From assembly GCF_003286085.1 (NCBI RefSeq), contig NW_020825289.1, forward strand, positions 11,780,001 through 11,844,000: DNA of 64,000 nt, read 5' to 3'. This DNA is from Drosophila persimilis (lineage: Eukaryota; Arthropoda; Insecta; Diptera; Drosophilidae). Position numbers and translations under genes: made by a program. Shown one piece after another: positions 46,527 to 58,325 of this stretch (position 1 is the stretch's first letter; each line of letters begins with the position of its first letter). The notes under the pieces are model-generated. The model had not been told where the DNA came from. It searched no databases and worked only from the letters and a program-made list of their open reading frames with translations.

Positions 46527-46623
46527 AGGGCGTTTAGTGACAGTTCAACGATCACGATTCGCAACGGGCTAATTCAGGTACCTTGCGATCGGAAGCATTC
46601 ATTTTAGGAGCAACGCTCTACCC

Positions 46624-47243
46624 ATGAGGTTCCCACTGATATCGGTGCTCCTGGCAGGGGCTCTAATGGCTGCTTTCGGGGACATCAGGACACGCCAAAC
46701 GAACATTAAATGCGTAACGCGGGATCCATCGTATGCGAAGCCGCTTGTCTGCCGCCTGAACGTGCTGGGACGTGGCATTATCGGAGCCAATGTCCATGTG
46801 AAATTGCTCAAACTACCAGTTCGGAAGGTGTCCATCAATTTCAGCATCTTTCAAAAACTCTCCGGCTACCATCCGTTCCTGTTCAACGTCACCGTGGACT
46901 TTTGCCACTACATGAAGCACCCGAATCCCCTCAACGTCTTCTACTACTTCTACGGCGCAATGCTGCCCTTCATCAACGTGAACCACACTTGCCCCATCAA
47001 TGTGAGTGCCACGAATGCACTCTCCATGGGATTTTGTGACTCTCCTTTTGCTCTGGCTTCTTACAGCACGATATTATCCTGAAAGACTTTGTTCTGGATG
47101 ATCAAATGTTCGCCAAAGTCCCTCTACCCAAGGGCAGCTACATGTTCGAGATCAAAATAATCAGCGAGGGTGTGTGGAGGGGGACCATTTACTCTTACTT
47201 GGATATTAATGTGGATGATAATCCCCGTATTAAGTCGGGCTAA
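46624..47243 (+). CDS. DUF1091 (DM8) secreted protein, nested in fra intron
   Basis: Two exons (46624-47001 and 47067-47243) flank a 65 bp GT-AG intron (GTGAGT, 'cttacag'). They code 184 residues: a signal peptide (about 1-19, MRFPLISVLLAGALMAAFG), then a DUF1091 domain with cysteines at 30, 43, 94 and 123. Motifs are 'CRLNVLGRGIIG', 'LSGYHPFLFN', 'CHYMKHPNPLN', 'NHTCPIN', 'VPLPKGSYMFE' and 'EGVWRGTIYSYLDI', ending 'NPRIKSG'. The exon 1 length (378 bp) is identical to that of its inverted partner. It is transcribed in the same direction as fra but lies wholly inside intron 1, so it needs its own promoter. An AATAAA at 47375 is a likely poly(A) signal. The function is unknown; a secreted, possibly chemosensory role is only family-level inference. 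Confidence 0.9.
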
Positions 47244-47374
47244 GATTTGCTATGAGACTCTCGACTCTCTCTCTCTCTCTCAGCTGGATGTTGCACCCAC
47301 CCTCCATCTGTTGGGGGTGGAACTGGGATTGAGGGTTGAGGTTTGAGGGTTGCACCTTTCCCTGCTAAAAATAG

Positions 47375-47380
47375 AATAAA
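47375..47380 (+). terminator. Poly(A) signal AATAAA of DUF1091 gene
   Basis: It lies 131 bases after the stop, in the conserved 'ctaaaaatagaataaaatct' block. The inverted copy has the same block (with 'tcgaataaaatct'). Confidence 0.55.
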
Positions 47381-49069
47381 ATCTCATTAAGATCAGCAAC
47401 AAACTCAATAAAATCTTTCGATTTAAGGGGGCGCGAGACCCAGAGGTCAGGGACAACGACACTGACCTCTCATTTCGAATGGGACAGAGATATAGCAGGT
47501 CAGGAAACGATTGAGTTCTAGAAATATTAGTGGCACTCGAGTGGATTCTGAAAGGTGCAATCGATTAAGCGGTATTTGAGTATCATTTGAAATGTATCTT
47601 GAAAATGTGACACCCTGAGGTTTGCCCAGATATCCTTGGCTGGGAGAGACACCAGTAGGCGGCAGAAGAAACTTAAGGATGCAGATACCCGTCGGTCGTT
47701 TGACTCGAATTAATCGCAGTTCCTTCGATACGTAATGCGCAAAAACTTTGAACAAAAGATACGAAATGTAATTCTTTATGCCACATTCGCACACTCGCAC
47801 ACAAACCAGAAACCAAATGGATAAAATTCGTTGCAAGGGGGTGAAAACTCTGCTGTTTTTCTTTGCTTTTCCAACTGCAAATCGGTTTTTCCTACCCCCC
47901 GCTCGGACAGCCTCCCTGGGCTGACAGAACTGATGCGTAATAACACTGTCCAACAAAAGGTACGAGATCCAGCAATGGAGAGTGTAAAGCAGCGTTGGGC
48001 AGGCGTTCTGTGTGCCGAGTTGTGCCCACGACATGTTTGTTGTTTGTGGACAGTTCTTGGGCATTCGAGACATTTATTAGATTAAAGTGAATAAATGCGG
48101 AAAAAATATGTTTGTTTCCCACAAAACATCGATGTATCTATCGAAAAGGACTATCGAAAGAGGATTCTAGTCAGTGGAGGAGGATGCCTCTGATGCGTGT
48201 GAGGCTGCACAGTGTACATTTCTTGTCCTCCCTCTGGCATGCCTGGGGGGTAAGGGGTGGTGGGTGGGTGGGTGCCTGGCTACATTTACAATTTCATAAT
48301 GCAAAAGTTGCGCAGAGCAACAAGCCGGCAACCGTTGTCGTAGCCAGGATGCCAAAGGACAAAGCAAAGGCAACGCCGGCAGCGGAAAAGCGACCAACTT
48401 AGCCCCAGCTTAGAGACTTTTCCCCGTCGGTCGGGAAAGTGAGGGAGGGTGGGCGTGGGAGACACTGTTAAGGAGCCCCAGCATGTGGCCAAAGTCATTT
48501 GCCAGAACAAGTGAAAAATGCCGCTCAGAAACCAATGAACTTTGTGCGGGGTGGGCCCGGGGTCGGGGTCGGGGCGGGAGCGAGGCGGAAGCGACAGGGC
48601 GGCCATTTTGTTAGACAACTGTGTCGGCCATTTTGCAAATAAGACGGGACGGGTGGGGATGGGAGGGGAGGGGAGGGGACTGCCACATCATGTGTCAAAT
48701 TAAAGCCCCAACGAAATGATGTATGGCGAGGCAGCGGTAAATTTCCCAGGTGACCACGCCCCGTAAACCCCATTTGATTGCCGCAATTAAATGCGGGGGC
48801 TACGGATTTCCAGTAGCGGTTGCGGCACCACACCCAGGATTCCGAATTCCCTATTGAGCTGTGCCTTCGTCGTGGCGGTCATGCAAACAACTCGTTTGTA
48901 TTCGCTTAAATTCAAATCGTCTTTGGGGCTTATGCTCGTACTCAGCAATCAACTCTTTTACGGCCCCGACTTGTTGCCGTAGAACCCACCAACCATACGG
49001 CTGTACCTTCAGGTGCAACAAAGATACAAATCGATGCATATAGACACTCTCTTGAGTACCCTCCTCTGC

Positions 49070-49372
49070 TGGTTGTAATGCCTCCTCGGAACCGCCTTCG
49101 ATATCTGGAAAGTGGTATATCTTTAAAGCTTTCTGTTGAAATCTGCAGAGACTCTGATCTTACGGTGTCTATTCCGCCTGGAATCAAGTCCAGCGCCATT
49201 ATGGTGGCTATCTGTTCGTCCTTCTACGAAGGTGATAACCTTCTTGGGCTGGATCTCTTGCTGGAAGGCTGGAAGGATGGAGATATTGAAAGAAGCCTTC
49301 AAAGAACCCACAAAGAAGTTCTTCGTGTTCTTCAAATATAGGGTACAGAGGGGCGTCTTCATAGTTATCAGA
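49070..49372 (-). pseudogene. Cytochrome P450 relic (mitochondrial CYP12/CYP49-like)
   Basis: On the minus strand a short frame at about 49160-49226 reads 'KDEQIATIMALDLIPGGIDT'. It resembles the P450 helix I region, with the oxygen-binding [AG]Gx[DE]T motif present as GGIDT and the 'ATxMALD' lead-in typical of insect mitochondrial-clade P450s. Soon after, in the same frame, 'ISTESFKDIPLSRYRRR' resembles the '(T/P)E..K.(L/I)PYLRA..KE' helix K approach, with about 25-30 residues missing between. Upstream, 'KTPLCTLYLKNTKNFF' in another frame could be an earlier P450 segment. Stops and frameshifts break the rest, and no haem-binding cysteine region is seen. I call it a decayed fragment. CYP49 is named for D. 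melanogaster 49, near fra, but assignment to it is speculative. Confidence 0.45.
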
Positions 49373-50547
49373 TCAGACATATAGATGTCTAAGAACTATA
49401 GATTGATGCAAATCCAAGGCTGACTGACTGCAAACCGTCTTTGATGTGTTCTCAAAGAGCAGTCTTTCAGCCTAGGCAGGCTTCACTGTACAGCGCCTGC
49501 CTCCAGACAAGTTAATGACCGATAGCCTGTCCGACTGCCTGGCGACACTCTGACCGGACAGTCGTCGTCGTTTCTGTGTCTGTGTCTGTATCTGTGTGTC
49601 TTTGTAGCTTTAATTAAAACATCACGTAGGAACACACACACCGCACACCGTACACTCGCGTGCTGCTTCGCTCGTGAGGCATTGGGCGGCAAACTATGTA
49701 AAGGGTCTAAAGGGTCTATATCTAGTCTCTGGTAAGCCGCTTAAGTTGCCCCTTCCACACTTACGTTTAGGCTTTCCTTTGCCTTTGCCTTTGCCTGCCC
49801 CTTCCGAATCGTGTGTCGCGTAATTATGCTAAAGCCCTGCCCCGCCCCACCCCCGCCCTGCCTGCCCCGACAATCTTATCGCTGAGAGATCAGAGAGCCG
49901 CTCCGAAGGCCTGCAAATTGATTTATAATTTCGATTTCCATTGGCAGCTGCTCTTTGACACAGTTTTGATACAGTTATCATCAGCGGCTATCGTCGTCGC
50001 TTCGGGGTGGCGGCAGCAGGTACAGCTTTTGTACCGCCCCAAAATGTTGCATATCTATGTGTGTGTGTGGTACCCACATCATATCTTATCGGGCCTGTAA
50101 TCGAATACTCTTTATCGATTTCCATGTAACAAAATGAATGTTGAGCTAGTGGGGGGGCATTGGGCATGGGGGAAGTGGGCGGGAGGCCTGTTAACATTAA
50201 AGGAATTGAGGTTATGTTATGCACAAATTGAGGTTATGCATGTGTACATATGTACATATGTATGTATGTATGTGTTTGTGGACACTCGAGTACCCTGCAT
50301 GAACCCTGCACTCGTTCCTTTTGGACACTCTTCGAAACAAGCTCCTTTAACCTTCTTTTTGGATTATTAGAAATCAGTTTTCTGCCAGCAAAAGTGCAAG
50401 GGGCAGAGGAAGGGGCAGAGGCAGTGGCAGTGGCAGAGGCGGCAGAGGGATGCCCAGGCCACATTCTCTCTATGTTTCTATGGACAAAAAGTCCTTCAGT
50501 AATTAGGGATTATTTGCACTTATCGCTCGCATGTTTTGAGTAAAAAT

Positions 50548-50667
50548 AAGTGTAAACTTAGGGAAAAAAAATAATAATAAATAAAAAAAATAAGAGAAAT
50601 ATAAAGATCTAAATTTATATTTCTCTTATTTTGTATTTATTTATTTTCATGCTACAAGTTTACACTT
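50548..50667. repeat. Nested fold-back element (AT-rich inverted repeat)
   Basis: Outer arms AAGTGTAAACTT (50548-50559) and AAGTTTACACTT (50656-50667) enclose inner arms AATAAGAGAAATATAAA (50589-50605) and TTTATATTTCTCTTATT (50614-50630) with an 8-base loop. The intermediate A-rich and T-rich stretches also pair loosely. The whole thing resembles a small fold-back MITE and lies 208 bp from the left Helitron. Confidence 0.6.
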
Positions 50668-50874
50668 TTGTTTATTACGCCAGGCATTAACTTCAATCTA
50701 AAAATATCATTTAATATTTTTAGAAAAGCTTATACTTATAATTGTTTTTACAAAATTTTTATTTTATTACTTATTAAAATTTTAATTATTTATTCTACTA
50801 TTTTTAATTATTTATTCTACTATTTTGATTTATTTTCTTTTTTTGAGTATATTTTATTTTGTAACTTTAAAGTA

Positions 50875-52005
50875 AAACGAGGGGGAACGTTGTGAGTTGC
50901 TGCGGACACCGCAACTCTACAGTTATACCCGATACTAAGTCAGTATGGCTCTCCTCCGGCAGACGCCGCTAATATTAAACGACACGACAAAGAGTGCGTG
51001 CGAGAGAGACAGAAAATCAGTCTGAGCGTGACGTCACGCGCTGCGTAGCCACTGCAAATTGATTTGTTTCCTTTGGCTATAAAAATGATCTGATCTGATC
51101 CAGATTCAGCAATCTGATAGATATGGTCGTTATCTATGATTCTGCGTTTTTAGTTTTCTCAAATCTGCAATATTGTGGATGCAACAGATTTTCGTCCTTT
51201 GTGTGGGCGGAAGGGGGTGGGGCGAAATTTTGAGATAAACGTTTTATAGTGAGATCTAACAGAAGTGCGGATACCAAATTTGGTTACTCTAGCTTTAATA
51301 GTCTCTGAGATTTGTGAATATCCCCAGATTTGCATCCTTTGCGGGGGCGGAAGGGGGTGTGGCGAAATTTTGAAACAAACTCGTCTCGGTCCGATATATT
51401 AGGAGTGTGGATACCAAATTTGGTTGCTCTAGCTTTTATAGTCTCTGAGATCTAGGCGCTAATGTTTTACTCTAAGCAAAGCCGCCTATGCTACCTGTGT
51501 GTTAGAGAGAGACAGGGCGAGAAAAAATGAAATTGTTTTCTTGATGCTGGCTATAATAGTAATACGATCCAATTCAGATTCTGCAGTCTAAAAGATATGG
51601 TCATTCTCTACGATTCTGCGTTTTTTGTTTTCTCGTATCTTTAAAAATGTGGATGCCACAGATTTTCGTCCTTTGTGGGGGCGGAAGTGGGCGGGGCAAA
51701 GTTTTGAAATATTTTTGTAGCAGTGACATATCACAGAAGTCTGGATCCAAAACATCGTTGCTCTAGCTCTTATAGTCTTTGAGCACTAGGCGCTGAAGGG
51801 GACGGACAGACGGACAGACGGACGGACGGACAGACGGACAGACGGACGGACGGACAGACAGACAGGGCTCAATCGACTCGGCTATTGATGCTGATCAAGA
51901 ATGTATATACTTTATGGGGTCGTAAACGATTCCTTCTGGACGTTACACACATCCACTTTTACCACAAATCTAATATACCCCAATACTCATTTTGAGTATC
52001 GGGTA
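50875..52005 (-). mobile_element. DINE-1-like Helitron, copy 1
   Basis: Read on the minus strand, it starts 'TACCCGATACTCAAAATGAG' and has a (GTCC/GTCT)n tract at about 51798-51868. Three imperfect internal repeats of the 'TTCCGCCCCCRCAAAGGACG' type follow. It ends with the subterminal inverse 'TTAGTATCGGGTATAAC', a hairpin (GAGTTGC...GCAACTC) and 'AACGTTCCCCCTCGTTTT'. This order is that of DINE-1/INE-1, a non-autonomous Helitron relative abundant in Drosophila. It has no coding capacity. Its length (1,131 bp) matches the other copy, so both look near complete. Confidence 0.78.
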
Positions 52006-54960
52006 AAATTAATTGATTGATTCGTTGTGCTCAAAACTATTGAACTGCCACGAATCCACTCGTGGGAGTGATACTGCGGACTCATTAAGGGTTTTTTTTT
52101 TAACTTTTGAATTGAAATCTAGAAAATGTAGTCCCAATTTCGCAGTATTTACTTATCCCCCGTTTACGTTTCCTTTACTTGCAGGTAAATCTTCGATCCA
52201 TCCCGAAGGTTAAGACCTAATCGTTGATTGATTATTTCTGATTTTCTCCAACGGCAATGGCAACGGCAACGCTTGGGTAATCTGCGAGTCGAGTTAACTG
52301 GAGCCTTTCTTGTATTTTCCAAGCAATTTTCCATTTAATCTGCACTCGAACAGCAGCTGCCACATCCTCCTCATCGGTGGCAGGCACGAACTCATTGAAA
52401 GCGACGCGTCATAAACTGGCGAAGGCTTAAAGGCTCTCTGTTCAATGGCTTTTCCAGGGAAAAAGTACGAGACAAAAGCCAAGACTCGAAGGCGGGGAAA
52501 CTGGGAAAGGGGGGAGCGGAGCTGCTCAATAAGCTGCTGCACATTGATTGAAATCGAAGACGAAGCCCGACAAAAGAGTGAACCAGAATGACATAACTGC
52601 AATTGCACGATGATGAATAGCGATGGTAATGGAGAGGATGATACATACCCCCCCTCCCCTATATACATATATACACGGAATGGGCAACAGTTGCGGCAGT
52701 TGCAGAGAAATGCTGGGACCCAGGGCCCTAAGCCAAGGAACGGCAGCAACAAATTGAATAAAAGATGAAGTTTGTCGAGGCAAGAGGCAAGGGGCAGCTG
52801 CATTCCTGCTAGACCCCCTCTTCGCTTCCTCTGGGAGACTGGCAGATGACTGCGTGGCTTGATAAAACTTTAATTATGTTGAGGAGCACGCGTATCCATG
52901 GCCTCTAAGGAGCTCACTTCTAAGCCACTCACTCTCCTGCGGCAAAGGATTTGGCTCCGGCTCTGGCTCTGGCTCTGGCTCCTTGAGATGTTGTTTGCCC
53001 AAAAACTCGAGCGTTTATTACATGGCTTAAGCATTATTAATGCCGGAGGCAGTTTAAAAGGCTGCAAATTTGCAGACTGTAGAGCGGCTACCTTGCAACG
53101 TCTGCGGCACCACCAGAGATTCGCCATCTCGCTCAATTTGTATGCAGAGCAGAGCAGAGTCTTTGTTCCCGCCACAGGCCTTGGGGCATCTTCTGGCAGG
53201 CAACAACACGGAATGATTTATTCTCTTACACATCCCACATCTACTCTATGACACTTTGCGGCCTCAACACGCAAACTATTCTCGAGCAAAAAAAGCAGGG
53301 AAGGAAAGAAAAGAAATCTCTCTCTCTGTTCTGCATAATAAAATTTGATTATCGGATTGTTGTAGACAGCTTTATGCTGCAGACACGATGCTGGTACACG
53401 ATCTAGGGTATCCGCCTGTAATTTGAGCACTTCATTGTGAGGACAATGCCAGGACAGGACATCAGGAGTAGTGTCTGCTTTTTGCGCCAAAAGAAACTCC
53501 AAGAAAAGGAACCTTTTGTTTGCGTATCTTTGGCGGAACGGAAGGAGTTCTGTCCTGGGATTGAGAGGCAGAACCCATAAATTAACAGCAGAACCGCAAT
53601 GCCTCAATGGCAAAACAAAGGGGGGAAGACAGACACAGAAGGTGGAAGGTGGAAGGTGGAAGGGCAGGCAAGTGGAGTCTCCCTTGCGGGTTTTTGGGGG
53701 CAGGGCAGGGCCCTTACCAAGTAGGACACAAATCCTCGCCCATGGCCATTAGGTGTTCGATGGCCGCTTGTAATTAGCATAATTGAAATGTGTACGGGGT
53801 GGGGCATGCGGCGGGGGCACTAAAGTCATCAAAGTGGATTGCCTTTTGGGCGTGGCCAATCGAAATGCGAGGAAAAAACAGAATCGGAATCAGAATCAAA
53901 GCTCATGCCAGCCCCCAAGTCCATCCCCTGCCTCAATGTCCATTGATGTTTTCACTTGAATGCGACAATTTCCATGAAAATGGCAGACAGGCTGGCAGGC
54001 GGGCAGGCAAAGGGAGGCGCTATATATATCCTGCACGGAGTGGGTCGCAGCCACTTCCTGGAAGCTGTGGGTGGAGAGGCAAGTGCTCCTGGCGCTGCCA
54101 CCTAATGGCCGGGCAGACGTTTATAATTATATTTGTGCAGGCTGTATACTCTCCTATCTGTGTGGCTGTGTGTGTGTCTGTGTGTGGGGGGATTGGCGAG
54201 ATTGCGGCTTAGACTTCATCCTGGTGCTTTTTGAATTTAAATCCGTATTGCTCTCAGTGTCACGGCCCCATCCTGTGGCCCGTCTGCCGCCCCGCCACTC
54301 CACATAAAAGGTTTTCACGCCCAAGAGGGGCATTTTCCTCTGCTCTCTCTCACTGTCTGGCCATTTTGCGGCTTCGTTAGTGGCTAAAGAAAAAGAAAAA
54401 GTGTCGCATAAGGTGTTAATCAAGGCAACGAAAGTGACAATCGATCGACGCCACGAGGGGGCGCGGGGGGTTTGGGGGGACAGCGCCAAAAGTGCCGGAA
54501 TGGAGCGGTGCGGACCGGAGCTCATTGAGTGGCAGGTAAAAGGTGTTTTCTTGAATCCAATTTGGTGGCAGAGCATTTTATCATTCATCGTTAAAATCGT
54601 TCAATTGAATAAAGGCTAGGGTATGGCCATGGGAGAAGGATTTAGAGCTTCTCTATATCCCCCGTCGGAGGTCGTAGGTCGTAAGTCACTCGGCAATTAA
54701 ATATTCATACGATTTTCGCTTCCTTCTTTTTCTGCTGCGTTTCCCCCCACAAATCCTTCTGATGGGGCGGGGGGTGGCAGAAGCAGAGGGGTGCTGAGCA
54801 CGCACAAGGCTGGCGGCAGTTTGAGGAGTGCGGGGGAGTGCGCCCGAATGGGGCAAAGGGAAAAGAGGTCACGCTGGAGTCGTTTTCGATGCAGTTTCCG
54901 TTTCGCGTTGCAAAATTTTTATTTATTTTTCTTTTCTCTTTGCATACATTTGCGTTTTTA
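52006..54960. other. Intron segment between inverted Helitrons, no gene seen
   Basis: This single-copy-looking intronic sequence has short simple repeats ('ctggct' tandem near 52955-52982, 'ggaaggt' near 53638-53662). I see no coding gene. Confidence 0.5.
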
Positions 54961-56090
54961 TACCCGATACTCAAAATGAGTATTGGGGTATATTAGATTT
55001 GTGGTAAAAGTGGATGTGTGTAACGTCCAGAAGGAATCGTTTCCGACCCCATAAAGTATATATATTCTTGATCAGCATCAATAGCCGAGTCGATTGAGCC
55101 ATGTCTGTCTGTCCGTCTGTCCGTCTGTCCGTCCGTCCGTCTGTCCGTCTGTCCGTCTGTCCGTCCCCTTCAGCGCCTAATGCTCAAAGACTATAAGAGC
55201 TAGAGCAACGATGTTTTGGATCCAGACTTCTGTGATATGTCACTGCTCCAAAAATATTTCAAAACATTGCCCCGCCCACTTCCGCCCCCACAAAGGGCGA
55301 AAATCTGTGGCATCCACAATTTCGACGATACGAGAAAACTAAAAACGCAGAATCGTAGAAGATGACTATATCTTCTAGAGTGCAAAATCTGAACCAGATC
55401 GTATAATTATTACAGCCAGAATCACGAAAACAATTTCACTCTTTCTCGCTCTGTCTCACTCTAACACACAGGTTTCATGGTCGGTTTTGCCAATTGCAAA
55501 ATATGAGTTCAAGGATCTCAGAACCTATAAAAGCCAGAGCAACCAAATTTGGTATCCACACTCCTGTGATATCGGACCTTGACCGTTTCCTGTCCAAATT
55601 TCGCCACACCCCCTTCCGCCCCCGCAAAGGACGAAAATCTGAGGCAACCACAAATCTCAGAGACTATTAAGGCTAGAGTAACCAAATTTGGTACACACAC
55701 TCCTTTAAGATGTCACTATAAAACGTATATCTCAGAATTTCGCCCCACCCCCATCCGCCCCCACAAAGGACGAAAATCTGTTGCATCCACAATATTGCAG
55801 ATTTGAGAAAACTAAAAACGCAGAATCATAGATAATAACCATATCTATCAGGTTGCTGAATCTGGATCAGATCAGATCATTTTCATAGCCAAAAGGAGCA
55901 AATCAATTTGCACTGGCTACGCAGCGCCCGACGTCACGCTCAGACTGATTTTCTGTCTCTCTCGCACGCACTCTTTGTCGTGTCGTTTAATATTAGCGCC
56001 GTCTGCCGGAGGAGAGCCATACTGACTTAGTATCGGGTATAACCGTAGAGTTGCGGTGTCCGCAGCAACTCACAACGTTCCCCCTCGTTT
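54961..56090 (+). mobile_element. DINE-1-like Helitron, copy 2 (inverted relative to copy 1)
   Basis: It starts TACCCGATACTCAAAATGAG, has a (GTCTGTCC)n tract at about 55102-55166, and three internal repeats (about 55270-55320, 55600-55655 and 55740-55800). It ends with 'ACTTAGTATCGGGTATAACC', the hairpin GAGTTGC/GCAACTC and 'AACGTTCCCCCTCGTTT'. It is 1,130 bp, near identical in length to copy 1, with scattered substitutions between them. The copies form 1.1 kb inverted repeats about 2.95 kb apart. Confidence 0.78.
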
Positions 56091-58239
56091 CCTCTTATTT
56101 TGTGGCCAGGGGGTGGGAGGGTCCAGCCAAACGGAAAATCAACATTGGCAAGCCAATCGATGGCGAGGGGGAGGGGGCCCACAGCCAGGCTGTGGCTGTG
56201 GCTGCTGCTCCTCCGGGGCTCCTCCAACGCCGCAATGTGGCGTGAGCGTGCGATGCAACATTTCGATAGTGGAGCGGTGGCAAGAGTCTCTTGGCCCGAA
56301 TGCAAATGCAAATGCAGCCGAGCTGCTGCAAAGTCTTTAGATATTTCTATGGCGATTTTCGCTGAAAAATACATACCCTGGAATCATGAATGGTAATGAG
56401 GGGAGGTCTTAGACGGTGAAGCATTATCCACACAATAATGATACCAAGTTTGCTCTGGGAATGCTCTAGAAATCAAACAAATAGTTACGGCCATGGATAG
56501 GTTCTTTTTTAAAGATTTTTCTCGAATTTTTCATGGATTAAATTTGCTCTGAAAGTCAATGCCGTTACTATTATTTGTGCCATGACTGTTATAGGGGAGC
56601 AAACAGTGCAAGCAGTGCAGGCAGTGCAGGGTGTATCCTGGTCTAGATAGCTCTCCTTCTCTCTCTCTCTCTCTCGCTGCTTAACCCTTAGTCTGGCGGC
56701 TGTGCATAAATTTGGCCAGGCGATAAGCAGTCGGAGAGGAGGCTCCTCTGGCCTGGCCGCTTGCCCAGTTTAACCTTAAAAGGTGCCACCATTAGCTGCC
56801 TCTAATGGCCTGCTACCCCCCCCCTGCTACGCCCCTCCACCGATCGTGGCCCAATGATATGCGAAATTTCTGTTGCTTTTCCTCTCATTTAAGATATTTT
56901 CTGGCTGGCTGGTTTCATTGGAAAAGTGGAAATTTCTGCCTAATTGTGCGCGTCTTTTGCGTGCCGCTGCAGCCTCCCCAGTCTTTTAGGGAGTTTTCTC
57001 TGGCTTTTTTGGCCATATGGTAATTTGATTGGCTTTCCCGGCATCGCAAATGTGAGTGCAATTAGCTCTTTGACTGGGATATTATGCCATGGAGAGGTGG
57101 GGAGGGGAGAGCAGACCAAGTTGATCCAGTTTTGAAAAGCATTTTCCATCCATCCAGCGGCCATAATCTACGAGATGTGCCATGTTTACAATGTCTCTGT
57201 GTTTTTTCTTGTGAACTGCTAATTTTTTATCGACTCCGTGTTGCATGTGGCAGCGAGAGAGACAACATTTGCATAGTAGACAACAAACTGTCGTCACTGG
57301 TGGGCCCCCCTACCACCCCCCGCTCCTCCTCCTGCCCGGACGCACAGAGAAAAATCGTAAAATATGCAAATTCATTGGAATATCATAAATATTCATGTAT
57401 CTTGTATCTTGTATCTGCTACTCTCTTTTCTTGTCTCCAGCTTCCTTTCTCGTTGCATCGAAGCCGCCCACCGTTTTTTTTGTTGGTTTTTTGTTTTTTC
57501 GTTTTTGAATTTGTTAATCTTTTGTAAATGGATGTTGCGTGACTCGACTCGACCCAAAGACCGGCTGTAGGTCCGTTGTTGCAACAATTAAACTCAATTA
57601 AGGCATTTCTCTCGTTGCGTTGCGTCTTTCTTCCATTTAAAAGTTGGAATTTCTACGAAAGCGAACGCACAAATCTGACTAAATTATAATTGTTTAATTT
57701 GATTCAATGAACGGCAATTGAGGCCCAAAAAGCCACAGAACAATTTCAGAATTTACGAAACTTAATTCATAGTCAATTCATTAAATTTTCGCTCTTAATT
57801 AAGCTTTTTTCGCCCTTCAAATGTTATATTTTTCGTGCATTTATATTTATTTTATTCTTAAATTTTTATTTGCCTGCGAGTGGTTTTTTTTTTTAAGAAA
57901 TGGTTGGATGGGGGGATGGAATGGTGGGTGCACAGACGTGCATAATGCAAATATTGCAAAAAGGGTTTTGTACTTTTTTTGTTCTGACTCTTTTTGCCGC
58001 AGGAAACAAAGGAAACGAAGGCGAACGACAGTTTGGCAAACAAAAAATCAGGGGGGATGGGGGTTCCCAGTGGTAGTATTTACCAGCAGACGGCTAGGGA
58101 ATGTTCTTACCTGCTGACGGGGCATATTAGATCCGTGCAACAGCCAGAAGAAAGCCCTATATTCGAGATATAGAGATCAAGAGTCGAGATTCCAGGTTAC
58201 TGCTGTTTTCAGAGCTTTTCCATCGTGATTTTCAAAAGA

Positions 58240-58325
58240 AAATTAGTTTTATCCGATAAATTAATTCATTTTCTATAAGATTGGATGATTTTTAAAATCT
58301 TGAGTTTATTGCATTATTTTTTTGA
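58240..58325 (+). repeat. Dispersed repeat, partial copy G
   Basis: 'ttttatccgataaattaatt', 'cattttctataagattggat' and 'gagtttattgcattattttt' match the distal half of the repeat family seen at 15.7-17.3 kb and at 29.5 kb. Confidence 0.45.

Larger units (their letters stand above)
46527..47593 (+). repeat. Inverted segmental duplication, right arm
   Basis: This is the partner of 43523-44625 in opposite orientation. The arms share the promoter side (about 95 bp before the ATG), coding exons, intron position and about 350 bp of 3' flank. The coding part is clearly more conserved than the flanks. Insertions and deletions in the 3' flank show the copy is not recent. Confidence 0.75.

Noticed and set aside
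48851..49039. Minus-strand frame downstream of the P450 relic as a further P450 piece
   Set aside because: Its sequence does not fit the expected C-terminal P450 order and lacks the haem-binding cysteine motif.
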